A stretch of 11,091 bases of DNA from Pseudomonadota bacterium (GTDB lineage Bacteria; Pseudomonadota; Alphaproteobacteria; Acetobacterales; Acetobacteraceae), in the NCBI GenBank assembly GCA_021805485.1, contig JAJZFF010000372.1:1-11091 (forward strand), written 5' to 3'. A program made the position numbers and the translations under genes. The notes beneath the pieces were generated by a model that saw only the letters and a list, made by a program, of their open reading frames with translations, was not told where the DNA came from and made no database searches. Below are positions 1 through 7,497 of this stretch, in pieces. Positions within the stretch are counted from its first letter, which is position 1; every line of letters starts with the position of its first letter.

Positions 1-172
<172 letters not shown>

Positions 173-176
<4 letters not shown>

Positions 177-535
177 GGCGCGGGTTCCTGCGGGGGGATT
201 CTTGCGATGGATTGCTTGCGGAAGATCACGGGCCGCTCGCGCCAGGGCACGAGGCCGTTCGGCGCGCGGGCATAGGCTGCGGCGCCCCCGAGGATGTCGG
301 GCGCATCCTCGGGGGCCAGCCGGCCGTAGATATAACTCCACCGCCCTGGGGCGGAGAGCGCGACGGCGGCGCCGGTATTGCAGGCAGACAGGCACTCGAC
401 CGGGCGGATCGTGACGCCCTCGGGGCAGTCCCCGGCCTGAAGCGCGGCTAGCAGGCGCGCGCCGAGGCAGGGCATCCCCTCCACCGGCTCTTGCCCGGCG
501 CGGCAGGTGATGCAGACATGGAGCGTCGTGCCCAT
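173..535 (-). CDS. DUF1636 family small Cys-rich (ferredoxin-like) metal-binding protein
   Basis: This gene encodes 120 residues starting at MGTTLHVCITCRAG. I chose the ATG at 535-533 because a ribosome-binding site (GAGAGGA) lies just upstream; the frame is open to 598, but the extra 21 residues look untranslated. Cysteines at 8, 11, 23, 37, 48 and 52 include a CxxC (8-11) and a CxxxC (ECLSACNTG, 48-52). That spacing resembles thioredoxin-fold [2Fe-2S] ferredoxins and matches my recollection of the DUF1636 family. The exact function is not established. Such genes commonly sit beside cobW in Rhodobacterales B12 loci, which suggests a role in metal or electron delivery for cobalt insertion or reduction (inference). 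It is the first gene after the cobalamin riboswitch and overlaps cobW by 4 bp. Confidence 0.85.
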
Positions 536-643
536 CGGGTCCTCTCGGTTGGCGGCGGCCCTGGGGGCATGCGAGACGAGGACGGGCCAGAATGCCACAT
601 CACCGTCGGTCGCAGCGCACCCCGGCCGCCCGGTCAGTTTTGC

Positions 644-821
644 TGCTGGCAGGTCTCCCGGCTAACGGGTATAAGCCTCTCGGCCCTGCGGACGCCCGCC
701 TTCCCGGTCCGCGGACCAGTGGCATCGGGCGACCTCTCCGGTCACGGTCGCGGGGGCGGCTGCGCTCGGGGTTCCCCCTGTCGCATTCCCTCTTAGGCCC
801 GACGCAAGCCGGGCACCAGCA
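644..821 (-). ncRNA. Cobalamin riboswitch (AdoCbl aptamer) leading DUF1636-cobW
   Basis: Read on the minus strand, the segment carries the conserved blocks of a cobalamin riboswitch in order: a GGGAATGCG-like block (about 795-780), CAGCCGCCCCCGCGACCGTGA (core, about 763-743), the B12-box GCCACTGG at 723-716, AAGGCGG (about 702-694), and the terminal AGCCGGGAGACCTGCC at 663-648. A possible P1 helix pairs the 5' TGCTGG (821-816) with the 3' CCAGCA (649-644), which sets the limits given. About 110 nt separate the aptamer from the DUF1636 ATG. I see no run of U residues typical of an intrinsic terminator, so ligand-dependent blocking of translation is more likely. Binding of adenosylcobalamin would be expected to switch off DUF1636 and cobW. 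Confidence 0.95.
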
Positions 822-828
822 TGGCGTC

Positions 829-857
829 AGGTGTGGCAGGATGCAGCCTGTTGTCAA
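829..857 (-). promoter_or_regulatory. Candidate sigma70-type promoter for the riboswitch transcript
   Basis: A perfect minus-strand TTGACA lies at 857-852. With a 17-nt spacer the -10 position falls at 834-829 (ACACCT), a poor match to TATAAT. The predicted transcription start would fall close to 822, exactly where the riboswitch P1 helix begins, and this is the main argument for it. The weak -10 keeps confidence low. Confidence 0.35.
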
Positions 858-861
858 GAAC

Positions 862-867
862 AAGGAG
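862..867 (+). promoter_or_regulatory. Ribosome-binding site of cobO
   Basis: AAGGAG is followed by a 7-nt spacer and the ATG at 875. It decides between this start and the in-frame ATG at 821, which has no such site. Confidence 0.8.
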
Positions 868-874
868 CGACGCA

Positions 875-1492
875 ATGGGCCGCAAACCCGTCAGCGAGGA
901 AGAGCACGCCGCCAAGAAGGCCAAGATCAAGGCCGCGCGCGACCGGATGATGGCGGAGAAGATCGGCGAGAAGGGCCTGATCATCGTCCACACCGGCCCC
1001 GGCAAGGGCAAGTCCTCCTCCGGGTTCGGGATGATCCTGCGCTGCATCGCCCATGGCATGCCCTGCGCGGTCGTCCAGTTTATAAAGGGGGCCTGGGACA
1101 CGGGTGAGCGACGGCTCCTGACCGAGCATTTCGGGGATCTGTGCCAGTTCCACGCCATGGGCGAGGGCTTCACTTGGGAAACCCAGAACCGCGCCCGCGA
1201 CATCGCTGCCGCCGAGGCCGGCTGGGAAAAGGCCAAGGAGTTGATCCGTGACCCCTCGATCCGTATGGTCCTTCTTGACGAGATCAACATCGCGCTGCGC
1301 TACGAATACCTCGACATCGAGGCCGTGATCGCCTTCCTGCGCGAGGAGAAGCCCGAGATGACCCATGTCGTCCTCACCGGCCGTAACGCCGCCGAGGGGC
1401 TGATCGAGGCTGCCGACCTTGTGACCGAGATGACGCTGGTCAAGCACCCGTTCCGCGCCGGAATCAAGGCGCAGGCGGGGGTGGAGTACTGA
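875..1492 (+). CDS. cobO: Cob(I)yrinic acid a,c-diamide adenosyltransferase
   Basis: This 205-residue protein is of the CobA/CobO/BtuR family, which transfers the 5'-deoxyadenosyl group of ATP to cob(I)alamin precursors to form the Co-C bond, in the cytoplasm. The family P-loop HTGPGKGKSSSGFG is at residues 39-52, VVLTGRNA at about 168-175, and the protein ends in the typical KAQAGVEY. The acidic/lysine-rich N-terminus (EEEHAAKKAKIKAARDRM) is also normal for CobO. The start is set by AAGGAG at 862-867, 7 nt before the ATG at 875; the frame extends to an ATG at 821 but that one lacks a binding site and would lie in the divergent riboswitch leader. It is followed 75 bp later by cobQ, probably on the same transcript. 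No riboswitch precedes it on this strand. Confidence 0.96.
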   Translation: MGRKPVSEEEHAAKKAKIKAARDRMMAEKIGEKGLIIVHTGPGKGKSSSGFGMILRCIAHGMPCAVVQFIKGAWDTGERRLLTEHFGDLCQFHAMGEGFTWETQNRARDIAAAEAGWEKAKELIRDPSIRMVLLDEINIALRYEYLDIEAVIAFLREEKPEMTHVVLTGRNAAEGLIEAADLVTEMTLVKHPFRAGIKAQAGVEY

Positions 1493-1567
1493 ACGTCAGA
1501 GGGCACTGCGCCGGGAAATTTGGGCCACGAGCAAGATGAACTTGATAAACGGGGTGGGGAGCGCGCG

Positions 1568-3013
1568 ATGCCGGCGCTGATGATCCAGGGTTGCGGCTCG
1601 AATGTGGGCAAGTCGATGCTGGTCGCGGGGCTGTGCCGCGCGGCGCGGCGGCGCAGGCTGACGGTGGCGCCGTTCAAGCCGCAGAATATGTCGAACAACG
1701 CAGCCGTGACCGCCGACGGGGGGGAGATCGGCCGCGCCCAGGCGCTTCAGGCGCTTGCCTCGGGGTTGGAGCCGGTGACCGATATGAACCCGGTCCTGCT
1801 CAAACCCGAAACCGACCTCGGCGCTCAGGTGATCGTTCAGGGCCGCCGCATCGGCACCATGCGGGCGCGGGACTATTCCCGGCGCAAGCCCGAGCTGATG
1901 GCGCCGGTGCTCGAATCCTTCAACCGCCTCAAGGCGGCCCACGATCTCGTACTCGTCGAAGGCGCGGGCAGCCCGGCAGAGGTGAACCTGCGCGCGGGCG
2001 ACATTGCCAACATGGGCTTCGCGCGCGCCGCCGACGTGCCGGTGGTGCTGGCTGGAGACATCGACCGCGGCGGGGTGATCGCCCAGGTCGTCGGCACCCA
2101 GACCGTGCTCGACGCGGAGGATGCGGCGCTTGTCGTGGGCTTTCTGATCAACAAGTTCCGCGGCGATCCCCGGCTCTTCGAGGCTGGCTACCGCCTGATC
2201 GAGGGCAGGACCGGCTGGCGCGGCTACGGCGTGCTGCCGTGGTTCCCCGGCGCCTCGCGCCTGCCGGCGGAGGACGCGCTCGACCTCGGGCGCGTCGCCA
2301 AAGGCGGACCGTTCCGGGTGGTCTGCCTCGCGCTTTCGCGCATCGCCAATTTCGACGATCTCGACCCGCTCTCTGCCGAGCCAGCCGTCAGCGTCACCAT
2401 GCTGCGCGCGGGCGAGGCCCTGCCGGGCGACACCGACCTCGTGATCCTGCCAGGCAGCAAATCGACACGCGGCGACCTCACTTTTCTGCGCGCGCAGGGC
2501 TGGGACATCGACCTCGCCGCGCATCGCCGTCGGGGTGGCGCGGTGCTTGGCATCTGCGGCGGCTTCCAAATGCTCGGGACGCGGATCGCCGACCCGGAAG
2601 GCATCGAGGGGCCAGCGGGCGAGAGCCCAGGCCTAGGTCTTTTGGACGTCGAGACCATCATGGGCGGGGACAAGACGCTGACCCGCATCTCTGCCCGCCA
2701 CACCGCCACCGGGGCGGAGTTCGATGGCTACGAGATCCACATTGGGCGCACTCGGGGACCCGACTGTGCCCGGCCCTTCGCCGAGGTCGCAGGCCAGCCA
2801 GAGGGTGCCGTGTCCGGCGACGGGCGGGTGATGGGGAGTTACCTTCACGGCATGTTCTCGGTCGACGGCTTCCGCCGCGATTTCCTCGACCGGCTCGGTG
2901 CGCAGGGTTCCGGCCTCGACTACCGGGCGGGTGTGGAGAAGACGCTCGACGAGCTCGCCGCGCATCTCGAGGCGCATCTCGATCTCGACGGCCTCTTCGC
3001 GCTCGCGCGGTGA
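1568..3013 (+). CDS. cobQ: Cobyric acid synthase (glutamine-hydrolysing)
   Basis: CobQ (CbiP in anaerobic nomenclature) performs four successive ATP- and glutamine-dependent amidations of adenosylcobyrinic acid a,c-diamide, giving adenosylcobyric acid. The protein has 481 residues, about the family length. The N-terminal synthetase domain begins [20 protein letters not shown] with the P-loop-like GCGSNVGKS at residues 8-16, then [14 protein letters not shown] at about 36-49. The C-terminal triad-type amidotransferase domain contains the nucleophile Cys330 in [10 protein letters not shown] and the catalytic His427 in YLHGMF. The ATG at 1568 is preferred over an in-frame ATG at 1520 because family members start at this point and a GGGGA lies shortly upstream. 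Its 3' end converges with cobC-bluB, with only 13 bp between the two stops and no clear terminator. Confidence 0.97.
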   Translation: MPALMIQGCGSNVGKSMLVAGLCRAARRRRLTVAPFKPQNMSNNAAVTADGGEIGRAQALQALASGLEPVTDMNPVLLKPETDLGAQVIVQGRRIGTMRARDYSRRKPELMAPVLESFNRLKAAHDLVLVEGAGSPAEVNLRAGDIANMGFARAADVPVVLAGDIDRGGVIAQVVGTQTVLDAEDAALVVGFLINKFRGDPRLFEAGYRLIEGRTGWRGYGVLPWFPGASRLPAEDALDLGRVAKGGPFRVVCLALSRIANFDDLDPLSAEPAVSVTMLRAGEALPGDTDLVILPGSKSTRGDLTFLRAQGWDIDLAAHRRRGGAVLGICGGFQMLGTRIADPEGIEGPAGESPGLGLLDVETIMGGDKTLTRISARHTATGAEFDGYEIHIGRTRGPDCARPFAEVAGQPEGAVSGDGRVMGSYLHGMFSVDGFRRDFLDRLGAQGSGLDYRAGVEKTLDELAAHLEAHLDLDGLFALAR

Positions 3014-3026
3014 CGGCTGGCGCGGC

Positions 3027-4619
3027 TCAGCGGATCTCCCAGTCAGTCGCGCAGTTCTGTTGCCAGCCATTGCGGTGCAAAAGCGGTGTGTCGTCGCTGA
3101 AAGCGGGCCAGCCGAGGCAGAGGTAGGCGGCGAACTCCCAGCCCTCTGGTACCTCGAACAGCTCCTCCATCCGCTTCGGCTCGACGATCGAGACCATGCC
3201 GAGCCCGAGGTTCTCGGCCCGCGCAGCGAGCCACAGTGTATGTATCGCCATCGCGGTTGACTGCCGCAGCGTTTCCGGCATGGTCTGGCGGCCGAGGCCG
3301 TGCCCTGCGTCCGGATCGGTCACGGTGAAGACGGCGAATTGTACCGGCGCGGCCTCAAGGCCCGCGAGCTTGAGCTTGGCGTAGGTCCGCGCCTGATCGC
3401 CCGAATAGAGCGAAGCTGCCGCTCCGTTGCAGCGGGCAAATTCCACACGCACGGCCGAGCGCAGCCCAGCATCCTCCACCCGGAAGATCCGCCAGGGCCG
3501 GGCGTTGCCGACCGAGGGCGCGCTGTCGACCGCCACGCGCAGCCGCCGCAGCACCTCATCCGGCACCGGATCGCGGCGGAAGTGGCGCACGTCGCGGCGC
3601 CAGTGGAGGAGACGCGAAAGCACCGCCGCCTCTTCGGTGCCGAATGTCTTCGGGCCCTTGAGCGCCGCTTCCATGCGCTTCCATTCTTCCTCGCTCCCCG
3701 GCAGGCCGAGGCGCAACCAGTCCGGCCGTGCCGGAAAAATCCGCGACCAGATCCGATGGCGGGCGAGCCGCGCCTGCGCCGCCGTCCCTTCGGGCGTGCG
3801 GTAAAGGCGGAAAAGCCCGGTGCCGCCGATCAACTCCCACCCCGCGCGTGCGACCAGCGCGTCGAGCCGCAGGGCGTTCTCGGCGAGGCGCTGGCGCGTG
3901 GCCTCCGCCCAGGCGGTGTCAAGAAGCGCGCGCCGGCCGATCTCCAGTGCCGGGCCTGAGAGGGCCCAGGGACCGGCGCGCTCGGCTAAGGCCGCGATAT
4001 CGGCGGCCGGGCCGATGGCGAAGCCGAGGCGCACGCCCGCCAGCCCCCAGAACTTGCCGAACGACCGCAGCACTATCAGCCCGGGCCGGCCACAGCCCGC
4101 GGCGAGGGAAAGCGCCGGATCGGGGTCGCCGAAGCTCTCGTCCACCACCAACCGCCCAACCTGCGGCAGTAGCGCGAGAAGCGCCTCGGGCTCGATCCGC
4201 CGGCCGTCGGGGTTGTTGGGGTTGACCAGCACGGCGAGGTCCGCACCCGCCAGCTCCTCCAGCCGCGAGACCTCTTTCACCGCCCATCCGGCAGCGCGCA
4301 GCGCAGCGGCATGTTCGTTATAGGTCGGCGCCAGCACCCTTGCGCGGCCCGGGGGGGCTAGATGCGGGATCAACTGTATCGCCGCCTGCGCGCCGGCCAG
4401 CGCCACCATAGGCGCCTCGGTGCCCCAGACCCCGCGCGCCGCCTCGATCAGCGCGGCAAGTGCGCGCTTGGTGGGAAGCGCCGTCCAGGCCTCTGGCGGC
4501 AGTGGCGGCACCGGCCAAGGCTGGCGGTTGATGCCGGTCGACAGGTCGATCCAGTCCGCGGCCGTGCCGCCGAACCCCGCCATTGCCTCGTCCAGATTGC
4601 CGCCGTGGTCGCGCATCAT
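3027..4619 (-). CDS. cobC-bluB: Fusion of threonine-phosphate decarboxylase (CobC) and 5,6-dimethylbenzimidazole synthase (BluB)
   Basis: One uninterrupted 530-residue frame joins two enzymes. Residues 1 to about 322 are a fold-type I PLP enzyme of the CobC (Salmonella CobD) family, which decarboxylates L-threonine O-3-phosphate to (R)-1-aminopropan-2-ol phosphate. It shows NHGGN-type HGGN at 5-8, DLSTGIN (25-31), NPNNPDG (133-139) and the likely PLP lysine K189 in SFGKFWGLAG. Residues about 325-530 are BluB, a nitroreductase-like flavoenzyme that cuts reduced FMN to make the lower base of B12. Its RRDVRHF (341-347) and GLGMVSIVEP (472-481) motifs retain Asp343 and Ser477, matching the essential Asp32 and Ser167 of Sinorhizobium BluB. 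The start at MMRDHGGN lies 4 bp after the cbiB stop, with GAGGGG before it; the frame is open to 4688 but overlaps cbiB. The second ATG (4616) is equally possible. CobC and BluB are separate genes in most organisms as far as I know. Confidence 0.93.
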   Translation of the reverse strand: MMRDHGGNLDEAMAGFGGTAADWIDLSTGINRQPWPVPPLPPEAWTALPTKRALAALIEAARGVWGTEAPMVALAGAQAAIQLIPHLAPPGRARVLAPTYNEHAAALRAAGWAVKEVSRLEELAGADLAVLVNPNNPDGRRIEPEALLALLPQVGRLVVDESFGDPDPALSLAAGCGRPGLIVLRSFGKFWGLAGVRLGFAIGPAADIAALAERAGPWALSGPALEIGRRALLDTAWAEATRQRLAENALRLDALVARAGWELIGGTGLFRLYRTPEGTAAQARLARHRIWSRIFPARPDWLRLGLPGSEEEWKRMEAALKGPKTFGTEEAAVLSRLLHWRRDVRHFRRDPVPDEVLRRLRVAVDSAPSVGNARPWRIFRVEDAGLRSAVRVEFARCNGAAASLYSGDQARTYAKLKLAGLEAAPVQFAVFTVTDPDAGHGLGRQTMPETLRQSTAMAIHTLWLAARAENLGLGMVSIVEPKRMEELFEVPEGWEFAAYLCLGWPAFSDDTPLLHRNGWQQNCATDWEIR

Positions 4620-4623
4620 CCCC

Positions 4624-5565
4624 TCACAGAGCCGCCGCAAGCAGCAGGAGCGCAGCCAGAGCCGCCAGCGCTCGGCGGTAAAGCGCAAGAGCCGCCGAAA
4701 TGCCAGCCGAATTCGGATCGCCGCCGCCAGCGTTCACCCAAGGCTCGTCCGAAAGCCGGTCCCCGTAGACCCGGGGGCCTGAGAGGCGAATGCCGAGTCC
4801 ACCCGCCATCGCCGCCTCCGGCCAGCCCGCGTTGGGCGAGCGGTGGTGGCCCGCGTCCCGCCACATCGTCGCGCACGATGCGCGGGGGCGGGCCGAGACC
4901 GCGGCGAAGATCAGCCCGCAAAGCCGTGCCGGGATCAGGTTCGTCACATCATCGATCCGCGCCGCGGCCCAGCCGAAGGCCTCGTGCCGGGGTGTGCGGT
5001 GCCCGATCATCGAATCTAGCGTATTAATCGCCTTGTACCCAGCGATCCCGGGCAGGCCAAAGATCGCTCCCCAGAAGAGCGGCGCCACGATCCCGTCGGA
5101 GGCGTTTTCGGCCAGGCTCTCGATCGCCGCTCGGGCGACGCCTGCCGAGTCGAGCCGCTCCGGGTCCCGCCCCACGATCATCGCGACCGCGCGCCGCGCG
5201 CCGGGCAGGTCGCCCCGGCCGAGCGGCTCGGCCACGCGCGCCACGTGATCGTCGAGCGAGCGCGCCGCGACCAGTGGCCAGGCGAGAACGCCCGTCAGCA
5301 CCAGCCCTGCCCAGCCGCCGGGCTGCAGCGCCGCGATTGCAGCGGCGAAGGCGACGGTCACCGCAATGACCAGAACCGCCGCCGCGACCCCCAACAGCCG
5401 GTCCCGCCCCGGCCGCGCGCCTGCCGTGTTCCAGTCCCGGTCCAAGCGCCCAATCAATGCACCGATCCAGGTCACGGGATGGCCGATACGACGATAGAGC
5501 GGATCGGGCCAGCCGAGCCCCCAATCTACTCCAAGCGCCACCGCCATTGCCGCCGCCATGCTCAT
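4624..5565 (-). CDS. cbiB: Adenosylcobinamide-phosphate synthase
   Basis: CbiB (CobD in Pseudomonas denitrificans nomenclature) is an integral membrane enzyme that attaches aminopropanol phosphate to the propionate side chain of adenosylcobyric acid. The 313-residue product shows the family blocks: DWGLGWPDPLYRRIGHPVTW near the N-terminus (about 14-33), SLAENASDGIVAPLFW in the middle, YKAINTLDSMIGHR, and SPNAGWPEAAMAGGLGIRL near the C-terminus. Several hydrophobic segments, including one after residue 60 (AAAVLVIAVTVAFAAAIAAL) and one at the extreme C-terminus, fit a membrane protein. The ATG at 5565-5563 overlaps the bluE stop by ATGA and has GGGGGCGGAAG upstream; the frame remains open to 5817 but that part lies inside bluE. 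It is followed 4 bp later by cobC-bluB, whose product makes its substrate. Confidence 0.96.
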   Translation of the reverse strand: MSMAAAMAVALGVDWGLGWPDPLYRRIGHPVTWIGALIGRLDRDWNTAGARPGRDRLLGVAAAVLVIAVTVAFAAAIAALQPGGWAGLVLTGVLAWPLVAARSLDDHVARVAEPLGRGDLPGARRAVAMIVGRDPERLDSAGVARAAIESLAENASDGIVAPLFWGAIFGLPGIAGYKAINTLDSMIGHRTPRHEAFGWAAARIDDVTNLIPARLCGLIFAAVSARPRASCATMWRDAGHHRSPNAGWPEAAMAGGLGIRLSGPRVYGDRLSDEPWVNAGGGDPNSAGISAALALYRRALAALAALLLLAAAL

Positions 5566-6346
5566 CTTCCGCCCCCGATCCGGAAGCGCAGGATATGGCG
5601 GAAGCCTGAGGCGCGAAGGGCGGCGGGCATCGTTTCGGGCACCGTTCCCGGCGCGAAGATCAGCCCGCGCGCCGCCCCGGTATGGGCGATGACGAACCCG
5701 AGCGCGCCTTTCGCGGCGGCCGGTGTTTCGGTCGGATCGTCCGCCGGGCCGCGCAGGCGGATCGTGCGCCGAGCCGACCCGGAGGCAAGCGCGGCCACTC
5801 CGGCGAGGTCGCCGCAAGCGGCGGGCCAGGCGTCGGAGTGGTCGGCGATGTCCGGGAATGCCGCGTCCCGAGGATCGGTCCGCCGCATCGGCCCGAAGAA
5901 GCCGCCGACGATCTCCATTCGCGGCCGCGCTGGCGGTCGGGCAAGCACGCGGCCTGGGCGCGAGGCCCAGAGAAGCCCCTCGGGATAATCCAGCATCAAT
6001 GGATCGACCGCCCCCTCGGAGCCGAGGCAGGCCAGCACGATGGCCTTCGGGTCCGTGACCCCTGCCGCCCGTGCCAGGGCCACCCGCACCGCGGTCGAGG
6101 CCGCGGCGCCGCCCCCCGCCGGCATGTCGAGCCGCAGGCTGAACCGCCCCTCGGGCCGGCCCCCGAGGCTTCTCAGCAGTCCGGCCGCGCCGGCCCTACT
6201 CAGCACCCGCGCGCCCGGCTGGTGCAGTGCGAAGGGCCCGGGAAGGCGCAGGGCACGGTGACCAGCGCCATTGGCCCGCCGGGGCCAATGCGCCCCTGCA
6301 GGAACTCTCCGAAATGGCCGAGGACGGCGATCTCCATGCCGTTCAT
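5562..6346 (-). pseudogene. bluE: L-threonine kinase BluE (GHMP-kinase type), split by an apparent one-base frameshift
   Basis: The reading frame from the ATG at 6346 gives MNGMEIAVLGHFGEFLQGRI and LVTVPC, the usual start of PduX/BluE-like kinases, but stops at the TGA 6202-6200 after 48 codons. From about 6236 the homology continues in the -1 frame (FALHQPGARVL, then the GHMP ATP-binding loop MPAGGGAAAST) to the TGA at 5564-5562. Restoring one base in the CCCGGGCCC tract (6242-6234) yields an ordinary 261-residue protein with the loop at about 75-84. BluE phosphorylates L-threonine with ATP to give the CobC substrate and is reported from Rhodobacterales. The start overlaps the phosphatase stop (ATGA, 6343-6346) and the stop overlaps the cbiB start (ATGA, 5562-5565). 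The rest of the gene looks intact, so the lesion may be a sequencing error, a recent mutation, or recoding. The family call rests on recall of motifs and context. Confidence 0.8.
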
Positions 6347-6930
6347 GCCAGCGCCCGGTTGGTGAAGCAGATCGACCAGACACCGCCCGGCTGTGCCCGC
6401 AGATGCGTGGTCGACAGCGGCGCGATCTCGAAGCCGAGTCCCGCCGGGGCTTCCCCCAGTGCGAGCCCGAGCGCTGCGCGGATCGTCCCGGCATGGGCAA
6501 CGACAACGACCATGCCGCCCTGCGTCAGCCCCTCCAGCGCGGGTGTCACCCGGGCCCAGAGGTCAAGGAAACTCTCGCCCCCCGGCGCGCGGTGCGCAGC
6601 GATCTCCGCCCGCCCGAGCGGGCCCAGATCGGGGAGTTCCTCGGGCAACAGCCCCTCCCAGGCGCCGAAATCCTGCTCCCAGAGCCGGGGGTCCAGCGCC
6701 GCCTCCCGACCTGGAAGGAGCGCTGCCACGGTCTCCCGGCAGCGCCGGGCGGGGCTCGTCACCAGCCGCGCCTCCGCCGCGCCGAGCGCCGCCAGCGCCG
6801 CCCGCGCGCGTGTCAACGCCTCGGTGCCGGGCAGCCGCGCAGCAGGGTCGCTGCGCCCGGCAAGCCGCCCGCCCGCGTCCGAGGGCGCATGACGGATCAG
6901 AATCAGGCTGGTCGTCTCCGTCCCCGGCAC
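6343..6930 (-). CDS. Histidine phosphatase family protein, probable alpha-ribazole phosphatase
   Basis: A 195-residue member of the phosphoglycerate-mutase-like histidine phosphatases. The phospho-acceptor is His14 in LILIRHAPSD (RHA instead of the usual RHG), the second catalytic His is H146 in VVVVAHAGTIRA, and WEQDFGAWEG at 84-93 carries the conserved acidic residue. In B12 clusters such enzymes dephosphorylate alpha-ribazole 5'-phosphate or adenosylcobalamin 5'-phosphate (CobC in Salmonella; I avoid that symbol because CobC here means the decarboxylase). No ATG is available: I chose the GTG at 6930-6928, about 10 nt after AGGGAG, over the TTG at 6960, which has no ribosome-binding site. 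It is the first gene of the minus-strand operon, and its stop overlaps the bluE start by 4 bp. Substrate assignment is from context. Confidence 0.85.
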   Translation of the reverse strand: MPGTETTSLILIRHAPSDAGGRLAGRSDPAARLPGTEALTRARAALAALGAAEARLVTSPARRCRETVAALLPGREAALDPRLWEQDFGAWEGLLPEELPDLGPLGRAEIAAHRAPGGESFLDLWARVTPALEGLTQGGMVVVVAHAGTIRAALGLALGEAPAGLGFEIAPLSTTHLRAQPGGVWSICFTNRALA

Positions 6931-6996
6931 AGTCGGCTTTCTCCCTTTTCCTTCGGCCAAAATGATGTTTTCTGCTACCTCGAAAGGAGAGGCAGC
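6931..6996. promoter_or_regulatory. Divergent intergenic region between the phosphatase operon and cobU
   Basis: This 66-bp gap must hold, or lie close to, the promoters of two divergent B12 operons. It is clearly richer in A/T than its surroundings (for example AAAATGATGTTTTCTG around 6959-6974). It contains the ribosome-binding site of cobU (AAAGGAGAGG, 6983-6992) on the plus strand and that of the phosphatase (AGGGAG) on the minus strand. I cannot identify confident -35/-10 pairs, and the gap is too short for a cobalamin riboswitch. Confidence 0.45.
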
Positions 6997-7497
6997 ATGA
7001 TCCTACTCATTACCGGTGGCGCGCGCTCGGGCAAGAGCAGCTATGCGGAAGGGCGGGTGGCTGCGCTGCCGGGGCGGCCCTGCTATATCGCGACGTCAGA
7101 GATCTGCGACGCCGAGATGGCTGAGCGCATTGCCCACCACCGCGCCCGCCGCGGCCCTGAATGGCGCGAGCGCGAGGCGACTTTCGACCTCGTCGCGGCC
7201 CTTACCGAGACCGACGGTGACGGCCCCCGCCTCGTCGATTGCGTCACGCTGTGGCTGACGAACCTCGTGCTGACCGATCGCGACTGGCAGGCGGAGCTGA
7301 ACGCCCTTCTGGCCGCGCTGCCGGCGCAGCAAAGCCCGGTGATCTTCGTCACCAACGAGGTCGGCCTCGGCATCGTCCCCGAAAACGCGCTCGCGCGCGC
7401 CTTCCGCGATGCGGCGGGGCTGGTGAACCAGGCCCTCGCGGCTGCGGCAGACGAGGTGCAATTCGTCGTCTCCGGGCTGCCCCTGAAGGTGAAATGA
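6997..7497 (+). CDS. cobU: Adenosylcobinamide kinase / adenosylcobinamide-phosphate guanylyltransferase
   Basis: CobU (CobP in P. denitrificans nomenclature) phosphorylates adenosylcobinamide and then transfers GMP from GTP, giving adenosylcobinamide-GDP. The 166-residue product opens MILLITGGARSGKSSYAE with the P-loop GGARSGKS at residues 7-14. His47/His48 in RIAHHRARR correspond to the histidine region that is guanylylated in Salmonella CobU. FVTNEVGLGIVP and the C-terminal RDAAGLVNQ with GLPLKVK are family hallmarks. The start is fixed by AAAGGAGAGG immediately upstream. Because CbiB here can use aminopropanol phosphate and make the phosphorylated intermediate directly, the guanylyltransferase step is the essential one for de novo synthesis, and the kinase serves salvage. 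The stop overlaps the cobT start by ATGA (7494-7497). Confidence 0.96.
   Translation: MILLITGGARSGKSSYAEGRVAALPGRPCYIATSEICDAEMAERIAHHRARRGPEWREREATFDLVAALTETDGDGPRLVDCVTLWLTNLVLTDRDWQAELNALLAALPAQQSPVIFVTNEVGLGIVPENALARAFRDAAGLVNQALAAAADEVQFVVSGLPLKVK

Noticed and set aside
821..874. Upstream in-frame ATG for cobO
   Set aside because: There is no ribosome-binding site and the extra 18 residues do not match the family; the ATG at 875 has a good AAGGAG.
1496..2569. A 357-codon minus-strand open frame antisense to cobQ
   Set aside because: It is rich in His, Arg and Ala, without a family resemblance or ribosome-binding site; it mirrors the third-position GC bias of cobQ.
3000..3040. A terminator between the convergent cobQ and cobC-bluB genes
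   Set aside because: Only 13 bp separate the stops and there is no stem followed by a U-run on either strand.
1591..3126. A 511-codon plus-strand open frame overlapping cobQ
   Set aside because: It is rich in Arg, Gly and Ala with no recognisable motif and lies out of frame over the clearly identified cobQ. It is a shadow of high-GC coding sequence.
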